From Halalkalibacter suaedae (lineage in GTDB: Bacteria > Bacillota > Bacilli > Bacillales > Bacillaceae_D), in contig NZ_JAGKSQ010000002.1 of assembly GCF_017939705.1 (NCBI RefSeq), forward strand, positions 186,001 through 250,000: 64,000 nucleotides of DNA, written 5' to 3'. Below the pieces are notes generated by a model. The model searched no databases, was not told the DNA's origin, and was given only the letters and a program-made list of their open reading frames with translations. The translations under genes and the position numbers were made by a program. This document shows, in pieces, positions 8,177-16,601 of the stretch (positions are counted from its first letter, which is position 1; each line of letters starts with the position of its first letter).

Positions 8177-8959
8177 ATGGAAATATCATTATTATTGGAA
8201 TATGGCTGGGTTCTAATTGTCCTTATCGCACTAGAAGGTTTACTGGCTGCTGATAATGCACTGGTTCTAGCAATTATGGTTAAGCATTTACCTGAAGAGC
8301 AACGAAAAAAAGCTTTGTTTTATGGGTTAGCCGGGGCATTTGTTTTCAGGTTTGGTTCATTATTTGTTATTTCATTCCTTGTTGGAGTGTGGCAAGTACA
8401 GGCAATCGGGGCTCTATATCTATTATTTATTGCGGCAAATCATATATTTAGAAAGCTTGTCGTCAAGAAGCAGGAAGATTCCATTGAAAAAGATGGCAAA
8501 AAGGCTTCAGGTTTTTGGATGACTGTCTTCAAAGTTGAAGTAGCTGATATTGCCTTTGCTGTCGATTCGATTTTAGCTGCTGTTGCATTAGCGATGGTTT
8601 TACCAGATACACCTTTACCAGCAATCGGAGGACTTGATGGAGGTAAATTCTTAGTTATCTTTGCAGGTGGACTTATCGGTTTAATCATTATGCGTTTTGC
8701 AGCAAATATTTTTGTTAATTTATTACACTCGAGACCAGGTCTTGAAATTGCTGCCTTCTTTATCGTTGGTTGGGTTGGTGTGAAGCTAGCTGTTTATACT
8801 TTATGTCATCCAAGTCTTGGAGTGTTACCAGAATCATTTTCTCACTCAACAGAATGGAAGGTAACATTCTATGTTGTATTAATTGGAATTGCAGTAGGTG
8901 GATGGTTTTTGTCAAAAGAAAAACCTTCTGTCGAGGAAGAGAAGAATCAAACAGCATGA
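8177..8959 (+). CDS. ykoY: TerC-family membrane protein, YkoY-like (probable Mn2+ exporter)
   Basis: A 260-residue protein with about seven to eight transmembrane segments. The TerC signature is clear: EGLLAADNALVLAIMV in the first third and a second acidic site VEVADIAFAVDSILAAVA in the middle, which give the intramembrane acidic residues. TerC/YkoY proteins are manganese exporters, some of which help metallate exported proteins. The upstream yybP-ykoY riboswitch is the classic control for this family. It is the third gene of the operon, with AGAGGAG before the ATG. Confidence 0.9.
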   Translation: MEISLLLEYGWVLIVLIALEGLLAADNALVLAIMVKHLPEEQRKKALFYGLAGAFVFRFGSLFVISFLVGVWQVQAIGALYLLFIAANHIFRKLVVKKQEDSIEKDGKKASGFWMTVFKVEVADIAFAVDSILAAVALAMVLPDTPLPAIGGLDGGKFLVIFAGGLIGLIIMRFAANIFVNLLHSRPGLEIAAFFIVGWVGVKLAVYTLCHPSLGVLPESFSHSTEWKVTFYVVLIGIAVGGWFLSKEKPSVEEEKNQTA

Positions 8960-9009
8960 TGATTTAGTATTGACTTAACGAGTTAGTATATGATTAAGGG
9001 GGTTAGTCT

Positions 9010-9678
9010 GTGCATTGGGAAACGGCTATAGAGGAACTCCAAAAGATTACCGTTACGTCTAATAGTGAAAACGAACTTGTTACAATTAAGGGTGTACATG
9101 ATTTACAATGTGTAGGTGTTGGAACAGATGCTGCTGTTTTTAGGTCGCTTCAAATTCCAAATTATGCCTTTAAGTTATATAGTGACGACAAGATTGAGAT
9201 TAAAGAGCGGGAAGAGTATGTATATAATCAATTAGGAAACACGAGTTATTTCCCAAATTGCCATGGAAGTGGAGCTAACTTTCTTATTTTAAGTTTTGAA
9301 GAAGGTGTGACCCTTTACGACTGCATAGTAAAGGGAATTCATATTCCAGAACGAGTGATAGAAGATGTCGACGATGCTAGAGACTATGCGAAAAGCAAGG
9401 GATTAAACCCAAGAGATATCCATCTGAAAAATATTCTTCTTCATCAAGGAAGAGCAAAATTACTTGATGTGTCAGAGTACACACAAGAGGGAAATGATAT
9501 GAGATGGGACTATTTAAAAAAAGGATACTATGATTACTATCATGTGTTAGATGGTAGACCAATTCCGCTTTGGGTCGTTGAAACTGTTCGAAAGTGGTAT
9601 AATCAATCAGATCGCACACAATTTTCTTTTCAAGAGTTTGCTCAAAAAGTGATGACATTATTTCGCTTTGGTCAATAA
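9010..9678 (+). CDS. Protein kinase-fold protein (YrzF-like)
   Basis: A 222-residue protein with an abbreviated kinase fold. Visible elements are a glycine-loop remnant GVGTDAAVF, a possible ATP-binding Lys in AFKLY, the catalytic loop PRDIHLKNILL (Asp and Asn of HRDxxxxN kept, His replaced by Pro) and LLDVSEY in place of the DFG region (Asp kept, Gly lost). It resembles small Bacillus Ser/Thr-kinase-like proteins such as YrzF. Start is GTG with AAGGGGG upstream. Whether it is an active kinase, a small-molecule kinase or a pseudokinase is open. Confidence 0.7.
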   Translation: MHWETAIEELQKITVTSNSENELVTIKGVHDLQCVGVGTDAAVFRSLQIPNYAFKLYSDDKIEIKEREEYVYNQLGNTSYFPNCHGSGANFLILSFEEGVTLYDCIVKGIHIPERVIEDVDDARDYAKSKGLNPRDIHLKNILLHQGRAKLLDVSEYTQEGNDMRWDYLKKGYYDYYHVLDGRPIPLWVVETVRKWYNQSDRTQFSFQEFAQKVMTLFRFGQ

Positions 9679-9687
9679 GAAGTAATA

Positions 9688-9732
9688 GGGATGGTTCTAA
9701 AGGTGTAACCTTTAGGATCATCCCTTGTTTTT
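9688..9732 (+). terminator. Rho-independent terminator
   Basis: GGGATGGTTCTAAAGG (9688-9703) pairs imperfectly with CCTTTAGGATCATCCC (9709-9724), and TTGTTTTTT follows. Confidence 0.8.
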
Positions 9733-9788
9733 TGTTAGAGTTAAGGAAAGGTTAAAAATAAAATATGATGTAGAAAAGGAGAGATTGT

Positions 9789-10439
9789 ATGTCTTTATAT
9801 TCTCTACAACCAAAGGAGATTGACACGATTACTCTAGGAATGGGATGATTTTGGGGACCTGATGCACGGTTCGGGCATCTTGATGGTGTGGTACGTACAC
9901 GAGTTGGCTATTCGGGGGGGTCAACTAAAAATCCAACCTACCGTAATATGGGTGATCACACTGAATCACTGGAAATTGATTATGATCCTACTGTAATTAG
10001 CGTAGTTGAATTACTTAAGATGTTTTGGCAACACCACAATGCTCAGCGCATGAATGATTATCGTGGACGACAATATTTGTCATTACTTCTTTATCGAAAT
10101 GAACAACAATTGGATCTAATACAATCGCAGAAACAGAAATTTGAAAGACAACTAGGAAAGGAAATTGTCACAGAGATTAAACCGTATCATCATTTCTATA
10201 TTGCCGAAGATCGACACCAGAAATACTATTTAAAACGATTTTCAAATGCCTATGCATCAATCTTTCAACATTTTACAACGGAACAAGCATTTGTGGACTC
10301 GACAATTGTTGCTAGATTAAATGCTATGGCGAAAGGTTTTGGAACATATACTGAGCTGAAACAGAGTGTTCAGTCTTGGGGGTTATCAGAAATAGAAGAA
10401 CAGAATTTGAATAAGTTATTGCTTTCAATCAAGTGGTAG
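9789..10439 (+). CDS. msrA: Peptide methionine sulfoxide reductase MsrA, candidate selenoprotein (TGA at catalytic position)
   Basis: Reduces methionine-S-sulfoxide in proteins. Translation from ATG 9789 (ribosome site AAAGGAGA at 9776-9783) reads LGMG, then TGA (9846-9848), then FWGPDARFGHLDGV. The TGA sits exactly at the catalytic Cys of the MsrA motif GCFWG. The frame stays open for 196 more codons with MsrA features: TRVGYSGG, NPTYRNMGDHTESLEIDYDP and WQHHNAQRM. No Cys occurs anywhere in the 216-residue product, so no thiol nucleophile or resolving Cys exists. With the hairpin at 9861-9879 this fits selenocysteine insertion. Alternatives are a nonsense-mutated pseudogene or a sequencing error. 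A model starting at ATG 9888 would lack the active site. Confidence 0.85.
9861..9879 (+). promoter_or_regulatory. Candidate bacterial SECIS hairpin in msrA
   Basis: GATGC (9861-9865) pairs with GCATC (9875-9879); an A.G mismatch is followed by two more pairs (CG with CG) closing a GTT loop at 9869-9871. The loop begins with G and starts 20 bases after the in-frame TGA, within the 16-37 base spacing used for bacterial SECIS models. It lies in coding sequence, as bacterial SECIS elements do. A rival stem GGACC/GGTTC overlaps it. Confidence 0.55.
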
Positions 10440-10455
10440 TAATAGCGATTAAAAG

Positions 10456-10492
10456 AACGTTAAGAATCGGTTTGATTCTTAACGTTTTTTTT
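10456..10492 (+). terminator. Rho-independent terminator
   Basis: AACGTTAAGAATC (10456-10468) pairs with GATTCTTAACGTT (10474-10486) around a 5-base loop, followed by TTTTTT. Confidence 0.9.
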
Positions 10493-10578
10493 AATGAAAT
10501 TGACTAAAATTGGACAGTTTAAAAATAAGATATGTTGCTGAATAAGAAAAATGATCTAAAAGGATGGAGGACTCACTT

Positions 10579-12153
10579 TTGTTTAGGCATTTACTAACGA
10601 CGAAAAGGTTGAGAACTCAATCAGCCCAAGAAAATCAGTTAAGTGAAACAGATAGTGAACAATCTGTACATATAGAAATGAAAGTTCAAGATAATATGAC
10701 AAAAGTTAAAGAAACGCTGCACGCTCCAAGTGATTTAGAGATGAAGGAATTTACGATCGGCCAAAATAATCATATGTGTGGTCTTGTGTGTATAGATGGC
10801 CTAGTAGATAAGGATCTGATTTATGATAAGGTTCTTAAAAATATTCAATTATTTATGATGGATACAAAAGATTATGATTCAGCAAAATCGATTGTTACGG
10901 AATTAGAAAATCAGGTAGTAACAGTGACGACGGTTACTGCAAGTGGAAAATTAGATGAAATTGTCCAAGCTATCCTTTCCGGAGATACAGTTTTATTTGT
11001 TGAAGATGCAAGTGAAGCATTAATTATTGGTTCGAAGGGATGGGAAAACCGTGCCATTTCTGAACCAGTAACTGAGGCTGTCGTTCGTGGACCGCGAAAT
11101 GGATTTACAGAAAATCTTCGAACGAATATGATGCAACTTCGCAGACAAATACGTGATCCCAATCTACATTTTGACTCTATTATCGTTGGTAGACGTTCAA
11201 AGAAAGAAGCTGTCATTAGCTACATCGGCGGAATCGCAGACCCAAAAGTCGTTGAGGAATTTAAATACCGTATTGAAAGCATTGATATAGATGAGGTTCT
11301 AGAGACGGGCTATATTGAACAATGGATTGAGGATAGCTTTCTATCCCCTTTCCCGCAGCTACAAAATACAGAAAGACCGGACCGAGTTGCAGGGTCATTA
11401 CTACAAGGCTATGTTGCTGTTTTATTAGATGGCACTCCTTTTGCATTATATGGACCTAGTACATTGGCAACGACGATTCAGTCACCTGAAGATTATTATG
11501 AGAGATGGGAAATTGCGACTTTACTGCGGGTTGTTAGATATGGGGCTGCGTTCCTAGCAACCTTTCTACCGGCTATATACATCGCCCTTGTATCCTTTCA
11601 TCCTGGTTTGATTCCATCAAAGCTAGCCTTTTCAATTGCCTCTACCCGGGAAGGTGTGCCCTTTCCAGCAGTTATTGAAGCGTTCATGATGGAAATAACG
11701 CTAGAGCTATTACGCGAGGCTGGATTACGGTTACCGAAACCAATTGGTCAAACGATCGGTATTGTCGGCGGGTTAGTTATTGGGGAGGCAGCTGTTTCGG
11801 CTGGAATCATTAGTCCAATTATGGTCATTGTTGTTGCGATTACAGCAATATCGTCGTTTGCATTACCTGCCTACAATTTAGGAATATCATTAAGGATTAT
11901 TCGTTTTCCAATCATGGTTATGTCTGCAACTTTTGGTCTTTATGGACTGATTATTGCTTATATCATTATTAATATCCATGTTGCTAATTTAAAAAGTTTT
12001 GGTGTGCCGTATTCTACACCGTTTGCACCAAGTCTTTATAGTGATTGGAAGGACTTGGTCTTAAGGGCACCATTAACAATGTTAACAAAAAGACCAAAGA
12101 TGGTTAATGCCCAAAATACAAGAAGGATGGATAAAGGGGAGTCAAGTAAATGA
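10579..12153 (+). CDS. Spore germination receptor A subunit (GerA family)
   Basis: The large subunit of a nutrient germinant receptor in the spore inner membrane. It is about 524 residues: a soluble N-terminal domain (about residues 60-290, with RGPRNGFTENLRTNMMQLRR, a family hallmark) and about five C-terminal membrane segments (YGAAFLATFLPAIYIALVSF onward, including PKPIGQTIGIVGGLVIGEAA). A TTG start at 10579 is preferred to the ATG at 10564 because GGATGGAGG at 10562-10570 then has a spacing of 8. First gene of a gerXA-XB-XC operon; the stop overlaps the next start. The germinant cannot be predicted. Confidence 0.92.
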   Translation: MFRHLLTTKRLRTQSAQENQLSETDSEQSVHIEMKVQDNMTKVKETLHAPSDLEMKEFTIGQNNHMCGLVCIDGLVDKDLIYDKVLKNIQLFMMDTKDYDSAKSIVTELENQVVTVTTVTASGKLDEIVQAILSGDTVLFVEDASEALIIGSKGWENRAISEPVTEAVVRGPRNGFTENLRTNMMQLRRQIRDPNLHFDSIIVGRRSKKEAVISYIGGIADPKVVEEFKYRIESIDIDEVLETGYIEQWIEDSFLSPFPQLQNTERPDRVAGSLLQGYVAVLLDGTPFALYGPSTLATTIQSPEDYYERWEIATLLRVVRYGAAFLATFLPAIYIALVSFHPGLIPSKLAFSIASTREGVPFPAVIEAFMMEITLELLREAGLRLPKPIGQTIGIVGGLVIGEAAVSAGIISPIMVIVVAITAISSFALPAYNLGISLRIIRFPIMVMSATFGLYGLIIAYIIINIHVANLKSFGVPYSTPFAPSLYSDWKDLVLRAPLTMLTKRPKMVNAQNTRRMDKGESSK

Positions 12154-13250
12154 GTCCTTTACAGCCAGAAGAAATTAGTTATAAGGAGATTGTGTATGCA
12201 ATTGTTTCCATGCTTATAGGGGCAGGTATTTTAACGCTACCTCGGTCCCTAGCAGAAGAAACGAAAGCAGTAGACGGATGGATCTCCATTCTAATTGCCG
12301 GTGTAATAGCTGCTTTTTTTGTATGGGTCGTAGCTAAGCTTGCGACAAAGTTTCCTCAAACCACATTTGTTGATTATGCAGCTAAGATTGTTACAAAGCC
12401 AATTGCAGTAGCTCTCACCTTTTTGTTTGCTTGCCATTTTATTGGGTATGCCGCATATGAAACGAGAGTGGTAGGAGATATCACTGTATTGTATTTGTTT
12501 GATCGCACGCCGAATGAAGTTGTTGCGTTGTTATTTTTGTTAATTGTTATATACGCTGTCTATGGCTCCACCTTTGTCATTCTAAGGTTAAATCTGATGT
12601 TTTTGCCGATTATCTTATTTATTAGTTTATTAATTCCTGTATTAAATGTAGGGTTTATTGAATTGGATAATGCAAAGCCGATCTATACGTCAAGTGCGAT
12701 TGATTACCTACAAGGAATTAAGGTTTCAGCCTTTTCTTTATTAGGATTTGAAATTCTATTATTTTACATTGCGTTCTTAAAAACGACAAAAAAAGTTGTT
12801 AAAGGCTCGATGATGGGAATTGGCCTGACGGTTGTCATCTATTTAGTTATTTATTTGACTGTAGTTGGTGTGTTTGGTAATGAGACGACGAAGAATCTCT
12901 GGAATCCGACAATCGAACTTGCTAAAGAGGTGCAAATCCCCGGTGAGTTTTTTGAGCGATTTGAGTCGATTTTTTTTACGATTTGGATTATGACTTTATT
13001 CAATACAACGGCAATGGCTTTTGATGTTGCAGTCATTGCCTTGAAATCAATTTTGCCTAAAATAAAGAGGACTATTTTAATTTCCGTCCTCTCGCCAATT
13101 ATTTATATGATTGCTTTTTTCCCTAGGAACATGGTCCAAGTGGAAAAAATGGGAGAATGGATGAGTTATAGTGGTCTTTTCATGAGCATGACTGTTCCAC
13201 TACTTATTTTGATCATTGCCAAGATTAGGAGGATCCAAGGAAATGAATAA
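12150..13250 (+). CDS. Spore germination receptor B subunit (endospore germination permease)
   Basis: A 366-residue membrane protein with about ten hydrophobic segments, belonging to the GerB/spore permease family in the amino acid-polyamine transporter superfamily. The N-terminal AIVSMLIGAGILTLPRSLAEE is the typical unwound first-helix motif of the ligand site. GerB subunits bind the germinant. The gene overlaps the A subunit by 4 bases and the C subunit by 8 bases, so the operon is tightly coupled. Expression is expected in the forespore, but I found no convincing sigma-G promoter. Confidence 0.92.
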   Translation: MSPLQPEEISYKEIVYAIVSMLIGAGILTLPRSLAEETKAVDGWISILIAGVIAAFFVWVVAKLATKFPQTTFVDYAAKIVTKPIAVALTFLFACHFIGYAAYETRVVGDITVLYLFDRTPNEVVALLFLLIVIYAVYGSTFVILRLNLMFLPIILFISLLIPVLNVGFIELDNAKPIYTSSAIDYLQGIKVSAFSLLGFEILLFYIAFLKTTKKVVKGSMMGIGLTVVIYLVIYLTVVGVFGNETTKNLWNPTIELAKEVQIPGEFFERFESIFFTIWIMTLFNTTAMAFDVAVIALKSILPKIKRTILISVLSPIIYMIAFFPRNMVQVEKMGEWMSYSGLFMSMTVPLLILIIAKIRRIQGNE

Positions 13251-14451
13251 AATTCTTTTATTTATGATTGGGATGCTTCTCTTCTTAACTGGCTGTTGGG
13301 ATCGAATTGAAATTGAAGACCGTGGTTTTGTAATTGGTGTGGCGATTGATCTTCCAGAAAATGAATCAGTGGAACAGCATACAAGTCAGGAGGAAGCAAA
13401 TAAACCACGTGGACAGGCTCGTTTTTTAGCGACATATCAATTTGTAAATCCGGCTGCTCTTAGTGGAGGGACAAATCAAGGCGGTGGGAGTGGTGAACCT
13501 GTCTTCAATCTGACAACAGAAGGTGACACAATTATGGAAATCAACCGTTCATTGGCAACTCGAACAAGTCGCTCGCCGTACTTAGGTCACACGAAGGTTG
13601 TTATTATTTCAGAAGAGATTGCACAATCAAAGCATTTTGCAAATGTGATGGATTTTCTGTTGCGTTATCAGGAATTTAGACGAAGTACACAATTAATGAT
13701 TGCAAAGGAAAAGGCCAGAAAGATTATTGAAATCAAACCAGATCTTGAAAAACTTCCAGTTATGTATATTCAGTCAGTTGGTCAAAACAATTACCGCTCG
13801 GCGAGAATGGTTGCTCCGACTGAAATAGGGGATGTTCATCATGATTTATTAGCTGGAAGTAGCTATGTGATTCAACGCATTGTTGGATCAGATAAAGAAG
13901 TGAAGGTAGCAGGGAGTGCTGTTTTCCACGGTAAAGACAATGCCTTTATTGGTTGGCTAGGTGAGGAAGAGACAGAGGGCCTTAATTTTGTCAAAGGGGA
14001 GCTAGAGGCCGGAATGTTAAAGGTACAGGTTGAGGATAATCTTATCGGTTACGAAATTAAAGGAGCAACAAGAGATATTACTGTCGATACGAGTAATATC
14101 GATAATTTAAAGTTTACGATTGACATAAAATCAGAAGGGAATATTCCAGAATCGCTAGAAACGTTATCTTGGGATAGAATAGATGTTCTAGCTAATGTCC
14201 AAGAGAAGGTTGAGGAAGAGGTTGTGCGAATAACAGAGGATGCTATTCATAAGTTGCATGGTGATTTTAAAACCGACGCGATTGGACTTGGTCAATACCT
14301 TTCTAAAAATGAACCAAAGTTATGGGAAAAAATCAAAGATGATTGGGAGGAAGGAAAAGGGTATTTTGGCAAAAGTTCAATTACTGTAAATGCCGAAGTG
14401 GAAATTCGTAATACAGGTGTAATCATAAAATCAGAGCCTGTACAGGATTAA
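13243..14451 (+). CDS. Spore germination receptor C subunit (Ger(x)C lipoprotein)
   Basis: A 402-residue lipoprotein with a signal peptide ending in the lipobox LTGC followed by WDRIEIEDRGFVIGVAID, the diagnostic N-terminus of Ger(x)C proteins. The body holds the conserved LATRTSRSPYLGHTKVVIIS region and a C-terminal domain ending near residue 400. It anchors to the outer face of the spore inner membrane. An ATG at 13243 is chosen as start because AGGAGG lies just upstream; a longer reading from 13216 would prepend nine residues with no ribosome site. Confidence 0.92.
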   Translation: MNKILLFMIGMLLFLTGCWDRIEIEDRGFVIGVAIDLPENESVEQHTSQEEANKPRGQARFLATYQFVNPAALSGGTNQGGGSGEPVFNLTTEGDTIMEINRSLATRTSRSPYLGHTKVVIISEEIAQSKHFANVMDFLLRYQEFRRSTQLMIAKEKARKIIEIKPDLEKLPVMYIQSVGQNNYRSARMVAPTEIGDVHHDLLAGSSYVIQRIVGSDKEVKVAGSAVFHGKDNAFIGWLGEEETEGLNFVKGELEAGMLKVQVEDNLIGYEIKGATRDITVDTSNIDNLKFTIDIKSEGNIPESLETLSWDRIDVLANVQEKVEEEVVRITEDAIHKLHGDFKTDAIGLGQYLSKNEPKLWEKIKDDWEEGKGYFGKSSITVNAEVEIRNTGVIIKSEPVQD

Positions 14452-14469
14452 TAGGGAGGGTTTTGGATA

Positions 14470-14637
14470 GTGATCGCTAAATTAAGTGGCTTTTTTCCTC
14501 CAGGGGGTATTTGGATAGGTGCAACATTAACGGTCGTCATTCCACTGCTTGTCTACTATGTAAACAGAAAGTTACATGAGATGGGGGACCCTCCTTGGAA
14601 AAATGAAGAATATCGCCAAAAAAAACAACCGAAATGA
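14470..14637 (+). CDS. Small membrane protein at the end of the ger operon
   Basis: A 55-codon gene with a GTG start behind AGGGAGGG, 18 bases after gerXC. The product has one hydrophobic segment (about residues 14-31, IWIGATLTVVIPLLVYYVN) and a hydrophilic, Lys-rich tail. Several Bacillus germination operons carry a short fourth membrane protein gene (D subunit) that modulates receptor function; those usually have two membrane segments, so equivalence is an inference. The operon terminator overlaps its stop codon, which supports co-transcription. Confidence 0.65.
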   Translation: MIAKLSGFFPPGGIWIGATLTVVIPLLVYYVNRKLHEMGDPPWKNEEYRQKKQPK

Positions 14638-14665
14638 AGGTGCTTATTTCCTTCATTTCTTTTTC
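14631..14665 (+). terminator. Rho-independent terminator of the ger operon
   Basis: GAAATGAAGG (14631-14640) pairs with CCTTCATTTC (14650-14659), followed by TTTTT. The left arm contains the stop codon of the small fourth gene. Confidence 0.85.
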
Positions 14666-14716
14666 CTGTTAAACTAAATCTAATATTGAATTTCAAACCA
14701 AGGAAAGAGGAAACGA

Positions 14717-14977
14717 ATGTCTTATTTTGCTGCAATTTTACATATGGAAAAGCCTGAATTAAATCAACAATATCGACAACAGCATTTAGATTATTTAGAG
14801 CAGTTAGGCAAGCAGGGGAAGATTTTTGCAAAGGGGCCCTTTGTCGATGGGACTGGAGGAATGGTTATTTATTCAGCTGAAACGATTGAGGAAGCGACCG
14901 CTTTAGCAGAGGCTGATCCTTATATTCAAGCTGGGGTTAGAAGGCTTGAATTACATGAGTGGGGAATGATGAAATAA
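14717..14977 (+). CDS. YciI-like protein
   Basis: An 86-residue single-domain protein of the YciI family (dimeric alpha-beta barrel). Visible features are the N-terminal YFAAILHMEKPE strand, a central His in QQHLDYLEQLGKQGKIFAKG, and the DGTGGMVIYSAETIEEA segment. Members are small enzymes or binding proteins of mostly unknown function. Single-gene transcript with its own hairpin terminator. Confidence 0.85.
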   Translation: MSYFAAILHMEKPELNQQYRQQHLDYLEQLGKQGKIFAKGPFVDGTGGMVIYSAETIEEATALAEADPYIQAGVRRLELHEWGMMK

Positions 14978-14978
14978 G

Positions 14979-15023
14979 AAAAAGTGATTCTTAGGTGTAT
15001 CAACCTAATGAATCACTTTTTTT
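14979..15023. terminator. Hairpin between convergent genes
   Basis: AAAAGTGATTC with TTAGGT on the left pairs with ACCTAA and GAATCACTTTT on the right; T runs flank both sides, so it can serve both directions. Confidence 0.85.
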
Positions 15024-15027
15024 ACAT

Positions 15028-16041
15028 TCACATTCCAACATCCGCAACGATTTCAAAAGAGCGAAGTCTAGCCTGCTGGTCATAGATTTGCGTATTAATC
15101 ATCAATTCATCGGCCTGTGTTTGATCGATCAACGATTGTAGCTTTGTTCTAACCGTTTCGGGGCCACCAATAATCGACATGCTCAGCTGCTTCTCAAGTA
15201 TGGTTCTTTCATATTGACTCATTTGTTGTTCGATATGTTCATTGGGTGGCTGAAGCATCGTCGGTTTGTTTCGTATTAAGTTTAAAAAGCTTTGTTTCAT
15301 CGATGATGCTAATAATTCAGCTTCTTGATCCGTATTTGCAGCGATTATATTCAGTCCAACCATTGCATTTGGCTTTTGCAAACTCGTTGATGGAGTGAAT
15401 TGATCACGATAAAGAGTTAATGCTGGTATTGTATTTTCCGGTGAAAAGTGACTTGCAAAAGCAAATGGCAGCCCAAGTTCTGCTGAAAGGCGTGCACTGA
15501 ACCCACTTGATCCAAGAAGCCAAATCGGTATGTCTAAGCCTTCACCAGGAAAGGCTCTCACTGACCTGTATTCTTCTGTCAGAGGAGGGTTAAAATATGC
15601 CCGTAATGCTGCTAGAAGTTCAGGGAAGTCTTGTCCGTCTCCGCGACCTCCTCTTCTTAAAGCTTGTGCTGTCATTTGATCTGTACCTGGTGCTCGTCCA
15701 AGGCCTAAATCAATTCGGCCGGGGAACAAAGATTCAAGAGTACCGAATTGCTCAGCGATGACCAAGGGAGAGTGATTAGGGAGCATAATTCCTCCTGAAC
15801 CGACACGAATGCTAGACGTTGCGGCAGCAACATGTCCGATCAAGATAGATGTAGCGGCACTCGCGATTCCAGGCATATTATGGTGTTCAGCTAACCAATA
15901 ACGTCTATAGCCAAGTTTTTCAGTGTGACGGGCGAGCTCGACGGTATTTGCAAAGGTGGTTGCCGCTGTGGAACCTGAAACAACAGGAGCAAGATCAAGC
16001 ACGGATAATCGAATATCTTTTCCTTCTTTTGATAACATCAT
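15028..16041 (-). CDS. LLM-class flavin-dependent oxidoreductase (luciferase-like)
   Basis: A 337-residue TIM-barrel flavoprotein of the bacterial luciferase-like family, MsnO8-type. Signatures are [14 protein letters not shown] at the N-terminus, [35 protein letters not shown], and [13 protein letters not shown], the usual FMN and substrate-binding stretches. It likely oxidises a small organic compound with FMNH2 and O2; the substrate is unknown. Monocistronic and convergent with the YciI gene. Either of two adjacent ATGs could be the start. Confidence 0.87.
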   Translation of the reverse strand: MMLSKEGKDIRLSVLDLAPVVSGSTAATTFANTVELARHTEKLGYRRYWLAEHHNMPGIASAATSILIGHVAAATSSIRVGSGGIMLPNHSPLVIAEQFGTLESLFPGRIDLGLGRAPGTDQMTAQALRRGGRGDGQDFPELLAALRAYFNPPLTEEYRSVRAFPGEGLDIPIWLLGSSGFSARLSAELGLPFAFASHFSPENTIPALTLYRDQFTPSTSLQKPNAMVGLNIIAANTDQEAELLASSMKQSFLNLIRNKPTMLQPPNEHIEQQMSQYERTILEKQLSMSIIGGPETVRTKLQSLIDQTQADELMINTQIYDQQARLRSFEIVADVGM

Positions 16042-16138
16042 TTCATCTTCTTTCTAATCAAACTATTTTCATCTTCTCATTGTATCAATCGTAGTTCTCT
16101 ATTCAAAATGAAACGATTTAACCATGCTTGAACCTTGA

Positions 16139-16405
16139 TTATTTTTCTAGAAAGATTTGCTTTGTTGTTTGTTTAAATTTATTAAACGTTTTCTTAATTA
16201 GTGAATTGAAACCCAACCCGGTTTTAAGTGGCGCATATGTTTCATTAAACAATGTTGATTCACAGGGGTATTGTTCCCCACTCACATCAGTAATGAGATA
16301 GTCACCCGGATGACCTGTAATACTACCTTCTGTTGTTTCAATTGTTATTGTTCTAGTGATTCTAACAGCGTCAACAACAATTGGCTTTCTTCTGTATTTT
16401 GCCAT
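16139..16405 (-). CDS. PGDYG-domain protein
   Basis: An 88-residue basic protein. KYRRKPIVVDAVRI at the N-terminus and the segment GHPGDYLITDVSGEQYPCES match the PGDYG domain, known from phage and bacterial hypothetical proteins (KYRKKP ... GDY ... YPC). The function is unknown. An ATG at 16405 is preferred because GAAGGTG then lies at normal spacing; the GTG at 16414 touches the site. The phage-type domain is isolated, with no other phage genes around. Confidence 0.75.
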   Translation of the reverse strand: MAKYRRKPIVVDAVRITRTITIETTEGSITGHPGDYLITDVSGEQYPCESTLFNETYAPLKTGLGFNSLIKKTFNKFKQTTKQIFLEK

Positions 16406-16601
16406 ATCGTTCACCTTCTTTCATTGTTTATTGGCTCTTATTTTTATTCTACGAATCGAATGGGATATTGTGACAATTTAAGATTTATATTCCATTTAAA
16501 TATGAAAAACGATTAGAAGAAATACACATTGTTGCACGTTCTGTTAAGTTTCGATAGAATAGGCTAGTATTAAGTTTAAAACAGAGAAAAGAGGATGCTA
16601 T

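Noticed and set aside
9377-9721. Minus-strand frame of 114 codons
   Set aside because: Antisense to the kinase-fold gene and running through its terminator; no supporting signals.
9888-10439. An MsrA gene starting at ATG 9888
   Set aside because: This would drop the active-site motif and 33 conserved upstream codons that have a good ribosome site at 9776-9783. The longer reading through TGA explains the sequence better.
16139-16405. Prophage remnant suggested by the PGDYG domain
   Set aside because: No other phage-like gene, integrase or attachment repeat is nearby, so a single domain is not enough.
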